Positions 53,937 through 63,703 of a DNA stretch of 64,000 nt are shown one piece after another. Source of the DNA: an uncultured Dehalococcoidia bacterium (GTDB lineage: Bacteria > Chloroflexota > Dehalococcoidia > Lucifugimonadales > UBA3495). The stretch covers positions 124,001 through 188,000 of the forward strand of contig CATOSK010000006.1 in NCBI GenBank assembly GCA_951812535.1, in the 5' to 3' direction. The position numbers were made by a program, and so were the translations under genes. Within the stretch, counting starts at the first letter, position 1. Every line of letters begins with the position of its first letter. The notes under the pieces were generated by a model. That model was not told where the DNA came from. It ran no database searches and worked only from the letters and a program-made list of their open reading frames with translations.

Positions 53937-55070
53937 TCACCGGGTGCAGTCGGCGATGAGCTCGTCGACCTGCCCGCGGGTGACGTGGGGCATGGTAATG
54001 ATGTGGACAATATCTCCCTCGGAGGCGATCTGCCCCTTTTGCAGGACCTCCGGCATCGGCCTGGGAAAGACCACGGTGACCGAATTGGCGTGGCGCCACG
54101 CCGGTATCCCGTGCTGGTTGAACCGTTCCACCGCGTACTCCGCAGTGTCCAGCATGCCGGATACCAGCTCCTGGAAACCCCGCGGCCCGTACCGGTTCAG
54201 GGCGTACCACAGCATCAGGGGGGTCAGCCCGTTCCGCGAGCCGGACAGGATGGTATCCTGGATTCCCACCAGCTCGATGGTCCGGCCGACCCGTTCGACA
54301 TTGGCCCGGTGGGTCAGCACGACGCCGCAGGGCGGCGGAGCGCCGATCAGCTTGTGGCCGCTCACCGCAATGCTGTCGACGCCGGCGTCGAATCCGTAGG
54401 GCTGGGGTTCGGCCACGAAGGGCAGGATCATGCCGCTGAGGGCGGCGTCGGCATGGATGTAGCTCTGGGTCACTCCCAGGACGCCGAGGATGGCCTTGAT
54501 CCGTTCGATGTCGTCGATGGCCGGCCCCCCGCATCGTCGTCCCGATGTTGGCGATGACCACCGCTGGCAGGTCCCGGTTGACCCGCGCCATGTCCTGCAG
54601 GTCCCGGTAGTCGATCTCGCCGTCGTCCTGGCGCTTGACCATCACGTAGCGCGCGTTCAGCACCCGGAGGTTCTTGAGAACGCTGTAGTGGGTTTCCTCA
54701 GAGAAGTAGAATATGCCGTTGGAGAACATTTCCCGGGCGAGGTACAGCCCGTACAGGTTCCCCTCGGTCCCGCCGGATGTGACGTAGCCCCAGGCCAGCT
54801 CCGGGTCCAGCCGCATCAGGCCGGCGAAGCAGGCGATGACCTCCCGTTCGATGCCGTGGGTGTTGCTCCGGTAGTTGCTGCCGTGGAAGGGGTCCCCGAC
54901 GTTGTTCAGTGAGTATTTGAGGAAGGGCAGGAGGGCGAGTAGTCGAACTTCTGGTTGGCGGGGTAGCCGATCTGTTGGTCCCAGGTGGACTCGATTTCGG
55001 CCAGGAGACGGTCCAGCCTTTCTTGGGTATCCGATTGCGGCCTAATGGTCGACGGGTGCAAGTCGGTCAT
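53937..55070 (-). pseudogene. hdc: PLP-dependent histidine decarboxylase, two frameshifts
   Basis: Matches the group II (PLP) histidine decarboxylase family over about 378 codons: GYPANQKFDYS, WGYVTSGGTEGNLYGLYLAR, FYFSEETHYSVLKNLRVLNA, VVIANIGTT, SYIHADAALSGMILPF and SGHKLIG (PLP lysine). Frames change near 54930 and 54530, each by one base. It would convert histidine to histamine. ATG 55070 follows GGGAGG. Either a recent pseudogene or assembly errors; motifs themselves are unmutated. Confidence 0.8.
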
Positions 55071-55291
55071 AGTTGTGGCCTCCCTGTGACGTCGCCACCG
55101 GGTTCCGGACTGCCTGTGACGATATAGGTTCGTGCCTGGGCGGGAATAGTCGCTTCGCCGGGGGCTTCACCGGCCGGTTGAACCGCTGCAGTTGGCCGTC
55201 TCCACACGGCCAGCAACCCGGCCATAGAACCGGGTTGCCGGGTATCATGATACCAATGAAGGAAGACTGAACCCAGGCCACGGCAAGACCT

Positions 55292-57020
55292 ATGCGGGTG
55301 AACGAGCACATACGGTACGAACCGGACGAGTGGTGCCCGCTCCACGCAATCCTGGGTGTCGCGCTCCAGGGCGCCGTGCTCACGGTTTCCACCGCGATGA
55401 CCATAGCCATTATCTTCACGGCGGCATCCGGCGGGGGAGCGGGCTATGTGCTTCATGGGTAGTCTTCGCATCGCTGATCGTCGGTGGCGCCGCCACGGCC
55501 CTGCAGGCGGCTAGGCTCAGCCGACTGGGGTCGGGGCACCTGCTGCTGATGGGACCGGCAGCGCCCTTCATGGCGGTCTGCGTACTGGCCGCGGCTGAAG
55601 TCGGCCTGGCGGCAATGTCCAGCCTGGTTGCCGCGGCATCCCTGGTCCACTTTACCATGGCCTTCTGGCTGGCCCGGCTGCGCAGGATCATCACCCCGGT
55701 GGTGTCCGGCGTCAGTCTGATGGTGATCGCCGCTTCCGTCATGCCCATAGGCGCGGCCAGGCTGGATGAGGTGCCGGTGGGGTTGTCCCCAGCCACTGGG
55801 CCGGCCATAGCCGCCGCCGTGCTGGCCACCGCCGCGGTACTCATGCTGCGCGGCTCGGGCCATTGGAGGCTGATGGCCATACCGATAACCATCCTGGCGG
55901 GCTGCGCCGCCGCCGCACTGATGGGGGCCTACGACTTCCAGCCGGCGCTGGACGCCCCGTGGCTGGCCCTCCCCGAGTTCTCGGCCTGGCCCGGTCTGGG
56001 TCCGGTTATAGACCTGGACCTGCTGGCGCTTCTGCCGGTGTTCCTAGTGGTGAGCGCCGTCATCGCCGTCAAGGCCAGCAACGAGGGGGCGGCAATCCAA
56101 CAGGCTTCCCGCCGCAGGCCCGGGGTGGTGGACTTCCGGGGGTGCAGGGAACGCTGAATGCGGGAGGCGCAGCGGTGCTGGCGTCGGGGATTGCCGGCAT
56201 CATCCCGGTCCTCATATATCTGTCGACCTCCGTCGCCCTGGTAACCTTCACGGGGAATGCCGTCCGCCGCGCCGGTTACGTCGTCGGGGCCATGGTAATC
56301 GGGCTGGCGCTCATGCCCAAAGCGGTGGCGGTCATCCTGACGATCCCCACACCGGTGACCGGGGCGGTCCTGATGATTGTGATGGGACTGCTCTTCATGG
56401 AGGGTGTCCGCGCAGTCTTCCAGGACGGCATCAGCCAGCAGAAGGCGGCCATCGCCGGAGTGTCGCTGTCGATAGGGGTGGGCCTGCAAGCCCACAACAT
56501 CGCGGCCGGCGTTCTGGGCAGCCCGTGGGACGCGGCCTTTGGGAACGGCATCGTCCCCGGAGTGCTGGCCGCAGTCCTGATGTCGGCCGTCCTGAACCTG
56601 ACCGTCGCCCGACGCAGGAGGATGGAAACTGTGCTGGACATGTCGGCCCTGCCCGGCATACAGGCATTCCTCCGGGAAGCCGGGGATAGAATGGGATGGG
56701 AAGGGGCCTCGATAGAGCGGCTGTGCGCCGCGGGTGAGGAAACGCTGTCCAGCATGCTTCAGCTGCGGGACGACTACGGGGAGGATCAACCGCCGCGCCT
56801 GGTGATAACGGCGCTTCCCCGCTCCGGGGCGGTGGAGATGGAGTTCCTGGCGGTTTCCCCAGAGGAGAACATCGAGGACCGGATCGCCTACATCGGCGAA
56901 CAGGCCGGAGCCCCGGAGGTGGGGGAAATCTCCTTCCGTCTCCTGCGGCACTATGCCTCCTCGGTGCGGCACCGGAAGTACCACGGCATCGACATCGTGA
57001 CGGTCGAGGTCGATCCTTAA
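55292..57020 (+). pseudogene. NCS2-type permease fused to a GHKL-like ATPase domain, frameshifted
   Basis: The N-terminal part has about twelve hydrophobic helices of the nucleobase/ascorbate (NCS2) permease type (HLLLMGPAAPFMAVCVLAAA; NTLNAGGAAV-like region; VTFTGNAVRRAGYVVGAMVI). The last 130 residues (METVLDMSALPGIQAFLREA to IVTVEVDP) look like a GHKL/anti-sigma-type ATPase fold. One-base shifts near 55455 and 56140 break the frame. ATG 55292 lies divergent from hdc. If repaired, it would be a permease with a built-in cytoplasmic regulator. Confidence 0.7.
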
Positions 57021-57099
57021 CGGGATTCGAGACGGACCCCAGCCGCTCGCCGGGACCGACACGCGCAACCATGGAACCAAGAATGGGAGGGAACTTGAC

Positions 57100-57387
57100 A
57101 TGGCGGCATACCTGATAGTCGACAACGAGATTACCGACGAGGCCCTGTTCAACGAGTATGCCAGGGACATCGTCGCCGTAACCGAGGCTCATGGAGGCAG
57201 GTACTTGGTGCGCGGCGGGGCCACCGAGGTGGTGGAGGGCGACCGGACACCGCACCGGGTGGTCATCATCGAGTTCGAGGACCTGGACGGGGCCCACGGC
57301 TTCGTCAACGACCCGGAATATGCGCGGCTGGCCGACATCCGCTCCAGGAGCAGCATCACCACGACGATAATAGTCCAGGGGGTATAG
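57100..57387 (+). CDS. DUF1330 small protein
   Basis: 95 residues, ferredoxin-like dimeric alpha/beta barrel typical of DUF1330: YLIVDNEITDEALFNEYARD, GGRYLVRGGATEVVEGD, RVVIIEFEDLDGAHGFVNDP. Function of the family is unknown; members often sit near oxidoreductases. AGGGAGGG precedes the ATG. It is 79 bases after the permease fusion and could be in its transcript. Confidence 0.85.
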   Translation: MAAYLIVDNEITDEALFNEYARDIVAVTEAHGGRYLVRGGATEVVEGDRTPHRVVIIEFEDLDGAHGFVNDPEYARLADIRSRSSITTTIIVQGV

Positions 57388-57419
57388 CCCTGACAAAACT
57401 TGCAGTTCCGCCGACCTTG

Positions 57420-57523
57420 AGCCGGGACGGCAAGTTTGTTCCTCAAACGGGGAGTATGGAACAGTACGCAACACCGGTCATTTTCCCGTTGCGGGAACTG
57501 TTCCATAAACGTATACTCCCAAC
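57420..57523 (+). promoter_or_regulatory. Conserved region upstream of recombinase copy 2, candidate res site
   Basis: Matches 31029-31137 in inverse orientation. The inverted motifs GAGTATGGAACAGT and ACTGTTCCATA plus GTATACTCC fit paired recombinase-binding sites. Confidence 0.65.
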
Positions 57524-58162
57524 ATGGCCTCCATTTTCGGTTACATCCGCACCAGCCGCCGGCTCCAGGAGGGGGTCCCGGGGATGGACCCCGCCTCCCA
57601 GGAGTTGCAGCTCCGGAGAGCCGGAGTGCCCCTGGCCAACATCCACCGCGATGTCGGCATCTCCGGCACCACCGGTACTCAGGGACGCCAGGGATGGCAC
57701 CATCTCGACGTCCGTCTTGCTGGCGGCGACACCCTGGTGGTGGTCGCCATCGACCGCATCGGACGGACCTGGCAAGACATCGTGCGGTCCATCTGCGATC
57801 TTCGGGACCGTGGCGTCAAGATTCGTTCCCTGGCCGAGGCCGAGGCCCAGTGGACCTGCTACCTGGAGGCTGACGAAGGGAGCCCCGAAGCCTTCTTCGG
57901 CCAGATCCTCACGATGTTCGCGGCCTGGGTGGCAGACCAGGAACTTCAGTCCGTCAAGCGGATGACGAAGGAAGGGCTGGAGCGTGCCCGCGAGCAGGGG
58001 AAGGTGCTGGGGCCGCCGCGGAAGTTCAGGCCTCACCAAGTGGAGGCGATGAGGCGGATGCGGGATGGGGGCGCCAGTCTGCGGAGGATCGCTGCGGACT
58101 TCGAGTGCTCGGCCAGCACCGTCCTGCGGACGCTGCGGCAGGAAGGAGCGACAAACGGTTGA
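57524..58162 (+). CDS. Serine recombinase (resolvase/invertase), copy 2
   Basis: 212 residues, close paralogue of the protein encoded at 30396-31028. The catalytic Ser is in FGYIRTSRRLQ, the core in VVVAIDRIGRTW, the long helix in EAFFGQILTMFAAWVADQEL, and the C-terminal helix-turn-helix in GASLRRIAADFECSASTVLR. It lies in opposite orientation to copy 1, about 26.5 kb away. It precedes the toxin-antitoxin pair by 117 bases. Confidence 0.9.
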   Translation: MASIFGYIRTSRRLQEGVPGMDPASQELQLRRAGVPLANIHRDVGISGTTGTQGRQGWHHLDVRLAGGDTLVVVAIDRIGRTWQDIVRSICDLRDRGVKIRSLAEAEAQWTCYLEADEGSPEAFFGQILTMFAAWVADQELQSVKRMTKEGLERAREQGKVLGPPRKFRPHQVEAMRRMRDGGASLRRIAADFECSASTVLRTLRQEGATNG

Positions 58163-58279
58163 TCCCGGACCAACCTGCCCATAGTCGGTCCGGCCCGCGT
58201 GATCCAGTGCAGCTGAAGCTATTGTGGGGGGAATTGTGAGTGGGGTATACCTATGTTACCTTCGGGTGTGAGAGGTGTT

Positions 58280-58972
58280 ATGCCGACGGTATTGAATGAG
58301 TCCGCGCCCACGCCCGTTTGGGAAGGCATCTATGAGGCTGCCGAGGCCGCCAAGTACCTCAAAGCAACCAGCCATGCGCATGTCGTCTATCCTCTGAGTT
58401 CTGCCAAACTAATCCGCTGGATTCGCAACGGGTTGGGCGATCCCGCACTCGCCCATGTCCCTGGCCGGGAATTAGTGATTGCTTTCCCTGACCTGATTTC
58501 AATGCGGGTAGTCGCAGCTCTGAGAAACTCAGGCGTCAGCTTGCAGGCTATAGGCACAGCGGAACGCTGGCTGCGTGAGGTTACCGGACAACGCCATCCT
58601 CTCGCCACAGAAATCATTTGGGCCGGTCAGGGTCAGGTATTTGCCGAGTGGGGAGATCAACTGGTTTCCGGAAGTGCCCGGGGCCAGATGGCCCTGGATA
58701 TGCTCAGAGAATACCTCATTCCAATCCACGGGCTTACCTTTGACAAGGAATCTGGCAGTGCTATTTCCTGGGAGCCCTCCAACGGCATAGTCCTGCAACC
58801 CCAAGTGCAATTCGGAGCACCTTGCATCAAGGGCACCCGGATACCCACCCGTTCGCTCGCCGGCATGGTTGAAGCGGGGGACTCGGTCGAATCGGTCGCA
58901 AAAGCGTACAATCTGACGTCCGAAATAGTCCAGGCAGCTTGTGACTGGGAACATCATCTCCAGTCCGCATGA
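58280..58972 (+). CDS. DUF433-containing antitoxin
   Basis: 230 residues from ATG 58280 (GAGAGG upstream). The N-terminal MerR-like helix-turn-helix (YEAAEAAKYLKATS, then LIRWIRNGLGDPA) is followed by a linker and a C-terminal DUF433 segment (FGAPCIKGTRIPTRSLAGMV). DUF433 proteins are antitoxins of DUF5615 PIN-like toxins. The toxin gene overlaps its end by 32 bases, the usual coupled layout. It probably also represses its own promoter. Confidence 0.85.
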   Translation: MPTVLNESAPTPVWEGIYEAAEAAKYLKATSHAHVVYPLSSAKLIRWIRNGLGDPALAHVPGRELVIAFPDLISMRVVAALRNSGVSLQAIGTAERWLREVTGQRHPLATEIIWAGQGQVFAEWGDQLVSGSARGQMALDMLREYLIPIHGLTFDKESGSAISWEPSNGIVLQPQVQFGAPCIKGTRIPTRSLAGMVEAGDSVESVAKAYNLTSEIVQAACDWEHHLQSA

Positions 58973-59369
58973 GCCGCTTTTCCTGCTGGACGAATCGCTC
59001 ACCCCGGCGGTTGCTGACGCCCTGAACCTGGTGGGTTACAACTTCGCCACCGTGTATGACACGTTCACCGACCGAGGGTCCCTAGACCCCGAAATAATAG
59101 CGTGGTGCCGAAATAATGGGGCGGTTTGGGTCCACGCGGATGACCGGGCCAGAAGGGCGCACCAAGCCTTGCTTCAAACCAGCGGCATCAGAACGTTGTT
59201 GGTTTCTCGGGAGAAGGGCCGGATGAGCGCCAAGGAGCAACTTCGCATCCTCAGCGTTGTCCTGCCTAAGTTGTTGGAAAATTGGCAACGGCGTCCCGCT
59301 ACCCGCCATTACCGTGCGACTGCCGTGAGCCCAGTTTCAACGCCCTCGTTGAGGCCGGTGACTATCTAG
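58941..59369 (+). CDS. PIN-like (DUF5615) toxin
   Basis: 142 residues from GTG 58941. LFLLDESLTPAVADALNLVG has the first acidic residue of PIN-like nucleases; SLDPEIIAWCRNNGAVWVHA and DDRARRAHQALLQTSGIRTL hold the others. PIN-like toxins cleave RNA when freed from the antitoxin. Coupled to the DUF433 gene by overlap. The C-terminal 20 residues look non-conserved. Confidence 0.85.
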   Translation: MTGNIISSPHEPLFLLDESLTPAVADALNLVGYNFATVYDTFTDRGSLDPEIIAWCRNNGAVWVHADDRARRAHQALLQTSGIRTLLVSREKGRMSAKEQLRILSVVLPKLLENWQRRPATRHYRATAVSPVSTPSLRPVTI

Positions 59370-59513
59370 ACCAAAGCCGACGAATATGACCACCCCCTCT
59401 CCGAATCCACCGTCGAAGTCGCCGCTTTGGAATGGCTGGCGACCCTCGGCTGGCAGACGGCCCACGGTCTCGCCATCTCCTCCGATACATCTGGAGCCGA
59501 GTGGCACATGTGA
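59370..59513 (+). pseudogene. N-terminal scrap of a Type I restriction subunit (HsdR)
   Basis: A short frame reads DHPLSESTVEVAALEWLATL and GWQTAHGLAISSDTSGAEWH, then stops at TGA 59511. This is the common beginning of HsdR proteins (SE..VE.AAL.WL..LGW...HG..I). No start codon is left and nothing of the nuclease or helicase follows. Confidence 0.6.
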
Positions 59514-59686
59514 ATCGCCGCGATCATTGGACTAGTGATCGCCAAGGACATTGACCCACCCTGGGGGCGTGGCGCCATAAACGAGGTCGTCGCATTGTCA
59601 ATGCTCGGGTAAACAAAATCTGTTATTTTTAGTCCCGCGAAAAAACGGCCCCAACACCTCCCATTGTGTGCGTGAGTTCAATCCCT

Positions 59687-62600
59687 ATGCCTTCATACCA
59701 ATACGAACAACTCAACGATGAAAGTTTCCAGCAACTGAGTCAAAGCTTGCTTCTTAAAAGTTTCCCAGACCTCCAGTGCTTTCCAGTAGGTCAGCCTGAT
59801 GGTGGTCGAGACGCCATTACAAGACAGATCGCAGGCCCACCTGGCAAGAGTGGGTTCATCCTGTTTCAGGTGAAATTTGCCAGACGTGACTAAGACCCTT
59901 CGGGCGCAAGAAAATGGCTATTGAGAACTCTCAGAAACGAGCTACCCAAAGTTCAAAAACAAATCAGGGAAGGTGCGGAACGCTTTGTGCTCGTGACAAA
60001 CGTGTCGGGCACCGCACACCCTGAAGTGGGTTCAATCGACACCCTCCAGGCTCTTCTTAACGAGCATATTTCGATTCCTGCTCAAGCTTGGTGGCGAGAC
60101 GATCTCGATCGGCGCTTGGATGACTCGTGGGACTTGAAATTCGCCTATCCCGCATTGTTGTCCGGGCAGGATATCCTAAGGCTCGTGGTCGAAGCCAGTC
60201 CGAGTGAGGGGCGCGAACGGCGTCGAATCGCTATAACCGCGTTCCTCTCCGCACAATTCGAGGCTGATCGTGAAGTTAAGTTCAAACTAGCGGATCTTGA
60301 GAACGATATCTTCGATCTCTTCACTGATGTTCCAATCGTGCCGCGAAACCCTGCAGAAAAGAGACCGCAAGCTGTTGATGAACTCGCGGTTGCGTTTCGC
60401 CGTGCAGCTACGAGTACGTCGGGCGAAGTCGATTCCCGAAGAGTGTTCCATTGGTTAGAGTCGGCAACACGGGATGAGTACAACCTGGGTACATATTATG
60501 CAGGTGATGATGCTTGGCTTGGTGCGGCATCTCTGCTGCTTGATACTGACTTCCAAGAAACCGAGCCTCTGGTGATCCTAGAGGGGGCGCCTGGCCAGGG
60601 TAAATCGACCATCGCGCAGTATATCTGTCAAGTCCATCGGATGCGTTTCCTAGACCGGGCGAAAGGCGACGCCGTGGGACTTGCTCATCTCGGAACGTCG
60701 CTTCGACTACCGTTCAAAGTGGAGCTTCGGGACTTTGCGACTTGGCTGTCAGGAAGTAGCCCTTTTGGAGCCGCCAACCAAGCTGAACCGGTGGACTCAT
60801 CACCGAGGACACTCGAGGGGTTCCTCTCGGCTCTAGTGCGGCACGGGTCAGGTGGATCTTACTTTGACGTCTCCGACTTGCAATCGATACTCACTTCTTC
60901 GCCCGCTCTGATCGTGCTCGATGGGCTTGATGAAGTTGTAGAGATCAACCAGAGGGAAGGAGTGGTGGTGGAGATCACGGCGGCTGTACCACGGTTGAAC
61001 GCAATAACTCCATCACTTCAAATGGTTGTGACGAGCCGCCCAACACCGTTTACGAACTCGCCAGTATTGCCGAGGCGCAACTTCGCAACCTATTCACTCG
61101 AGTCGCTTACTAGGCCATTGATTACCGAATACGCTGAAAAATGGTTGCAGTCAAGAGCGATCCACGACAACGAAGCAAGTGAGGTTCGGCAGATCCTCGG
61201 TGAAAAACTGGATGAACCGCACCTTCGAGACTTGGCACGCAACCCTATGCAGTTGGCAATTCTCCTAAGCTTGATTCATCGGCGGGGTATATCGCTCCCA
61301 GACAAGCGAACGGCTCTGTACGACAATTACATCGAAATATTCTTTGATCGGGAGTCCGAAAAGGCGCCCGTGGTTAGGGACAACCGTGATCTTCTTATCA
61401 GGATTCATCGGTATTTGGCGTGGGTACTTCAAGCTGGCGCCGAGGTCGATTTGGGCTCTACTTCCGGAGTACCGATGCGTTGGGCTTCCTTCTCTGGTTC
61501 GATCTCTGAGCATGATCTCAGAGTGCTACTTCGAGAGTTCCTAGAGAAGGACGGAAGTGATCCTGCCCTTGTCGAAAGGCTTTTTAGCGGAGTGGTAGAG
61601 CGAGTAGTGGCAATTGTTTCACGCGTGCCGGGCACTTACGAATTCGATGTACAAACCCTGCGGGAATATTTCGCTGCCCGACACCTCTACCAGACAGCAC
61701 CGTATTCTCCAGCAGGTCAAGAACGCCGGGGCACGATCTCGGACCGATGGCGCGCGCTCTCCCGCAACTTCTATTGGTTCAACGTCGCAAGGTTCTATGC
61801 AGGGTGTTACAGCGAAGGTGAACTGCCATCGCTCGTTGATGACCTACGCGATTTGAGCAAGAATGATGTCTTCCGTTCCACAAACCATCCGCAACTACTT
61901 ACAGCGACGCTGCTTGGAGATTGGGTGTTTTCCCAAAGACCCCGAGCGATTGAAGGAGCCATTGACTTGCTTCTTGAACCAAGCGGGCTTCGAATGCTAG
62001 TGGCTGGTGCTAGTTCGGGGTTTCGTCAAGTTGACGATGTGATTGTACGAGACCAAGTGGGTAAGGATCCGCTCGTATCTTCCTGCAAAGAACTCGTTGA
62101 TCCGGACCGGCCCATCGAACAAGTGATAGAAATTGTACGGAGCGTGCTCCTTCCGAATGCTGGTCCAGAGGAGTTGTTTGATTGGTGGATAGGCAAGTTG
62201 CGGTCGGCCGGCAAGGAACAAGCGAGCCAATGGTGCGTTATTGGTGAGGTGTTGCAATCCTGGTCTATCATGGATACTGATACGGTTAAGGACCTCTTAG
62301 GCCAGAAGGAGATACCGGCAACTAGGGTGATCGCAGGGCTGTTGCACTCTAATAGGCATGATGTTCTTCAAAGCGATGAAAAGTTGTTGGAAGCCGCCGT
62401 TGATGCCATTCTCGCCGGGGATAGGAGTGGCTTTTCGCCGTTCGGTTCAATCCTTCAGCAATTTATGGGAGCCTTTGACTGTACATCCCGAAGTTCCCAA
62501 TACCAAAGGTGGCCGGCGTCACGGAGATTGTCTCTGCTGCAATATTGGGGGGGGGCTATACGGTCAGCGGGAAGACCACCCTCGGCCAAGTTACCCTGCG

Positions 62601-63533
62601 GCTGACCGGTGCGCGCGAGTAGTGGAGGCATTTAAGGCTGCAGCTGAGTGTCCTGTTGAGGAGTGGAACACATCTATTCAACCGTGGGATAGGGTGGTGC
62701 AAGAAGGGATTCGCGAATTTGGTGAGCGAAAAGTGTTCGTTCAGCTTGCTAATCTCACAGCCGGAATCCGGTCTGCAAAGGAAAAGTTTCCAGACAGCCC
62801 TAGCCTATTTGATGTTGGGCGCCCTATGGTGAGACGTGTTCGGCACGCCCGCCTGAGAGCCAACTCGTGGAAATGGTGGTCGGAGCAGCTATGGTCGGCG
62901 ACTACCCCAGCCCAAGTCTGGATGGCACTCTTAGTCTTTGCCACTTGGGCTGGCCCTAGGGCGATCGAAGAGCTTGCCGAAAAATTGGACGAACTCGTAG
63001 TTGGCTTAGAAACCACGGAGTGGCATAGCCTTTATTCGGCGCTTCAAGCAGCAATTGAGGCCAACTCTGATCGGTCTTGGATAAAGCCTCCAGCGCTTCG
63101 CGTGAGCGAGTTGCCACCCGGGCTAAGTGTCCGGACAACCGCTCTCCTCGCGAAGAGGTACGGAGAGGAGGTAGTTGACCATCTGTATGAGCGTTATTTG
63201 ACTAACTATGACGGTGATGATCCGATCGTGTTCGCGATGCGAGCTGATGTTGAAGTCCGTCATTCCCTTGTAGACGAGACGAAATGGGCTAAGGCTATTG
63301 AGAGTGTGAGGATTAGTTATAGCTTGGGTTCGGTTCCTAATCGATCTTTCTACCCGCACTACGTAGACAATATTATGCTTCCGGATGCGGTCGCTAGGGC
63401 AGTGGTGGATCAGCCTCTGGAATTTCCCGGGGGCCTTGTCCGAGTAGCCGAGGCGCGGTGTCGTCAACTCGATGCAGCGAGGGTTTTGCCAGTGAGTCGA
63501 GTAGCAGAATCGGAAGGCTGGTTTACTGACTAA
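59687..63533 (+). pseudogene. Giant nuclease-NACHT NTPase defence protein, interrupted by TAA and a G9 run
   Basis: About 1,280 codons. The N-terminus (59687-59890) is Mrr/PD-(D/E)XK-like: YEQLNDESFQQLSQSLLLKS, GGRDAI, FILFQVKFARR (QxK). NACHT core: ILEGAPGQGKSTIAQY (Walker A, about 60575-60625), LIVLDGLDEVVE (Walker B), VVTSRP, and FDVQTLREYFAARHLY closing the module. The C-terminal 550 residues are helical, probably a sensor. TAA 59891-59893 interrupts the same frame, which goes on as DPSGARKWLLRTLRNELPKV. A run of nine G at 62547-62555 shifts the frame; eight G would join both parts (YWGGLYGQRED). Resembles bacterial NACHT/Avs defence proteins. Confidence 0.85.
62547..62555. repeat. Homopolymer run of nine G in the NACHT gene
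   Basis: The only G9 run noticed in the coding part of the window. Removing one G connects the upstream reading frame (ending LLQYWGG) with the downstream 330-codon frame. Sites like this vary in length by slippage. Confidence 0.9.
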
Positions 63534-63537
63534 GCCC

Positions 63538-63703
63538 CAATCCACCGAAATGATGAGCGTCGCGGCATGCTGACGTGGTAAGAAAGTGCTCTTGTGCTTC
63601 GGGGATAATGGTTTTGGAACGACAAACCCCACCAGAACCGAGGAGCACCTTCTTTGCCGCTTCAGAACACTGGCCCGACGCCGTCCTTCGGTGGATTCGA
63701 GTA
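63538..63703. mobile_element. MITE family 3: ends-only derivative of IS1380
   Basis: Begins CAATCCACCGAA and ends TTCGGTGGATT. The internal GATAATGGTTTTGGAACG and GAGGAGCACCTTC blocks match the ends of the IS1380 copies. No transposase. It starts five bases after the NACHT stop codon. Confidence 0.8.

Noticed and set aside
11519-59893. Recoding of TAG or TGA as sense codons
   Set aside because: All three stop codons end intact genes normally throughout the window, including TAG for both ABC permeases, so a changed code is unlikely.
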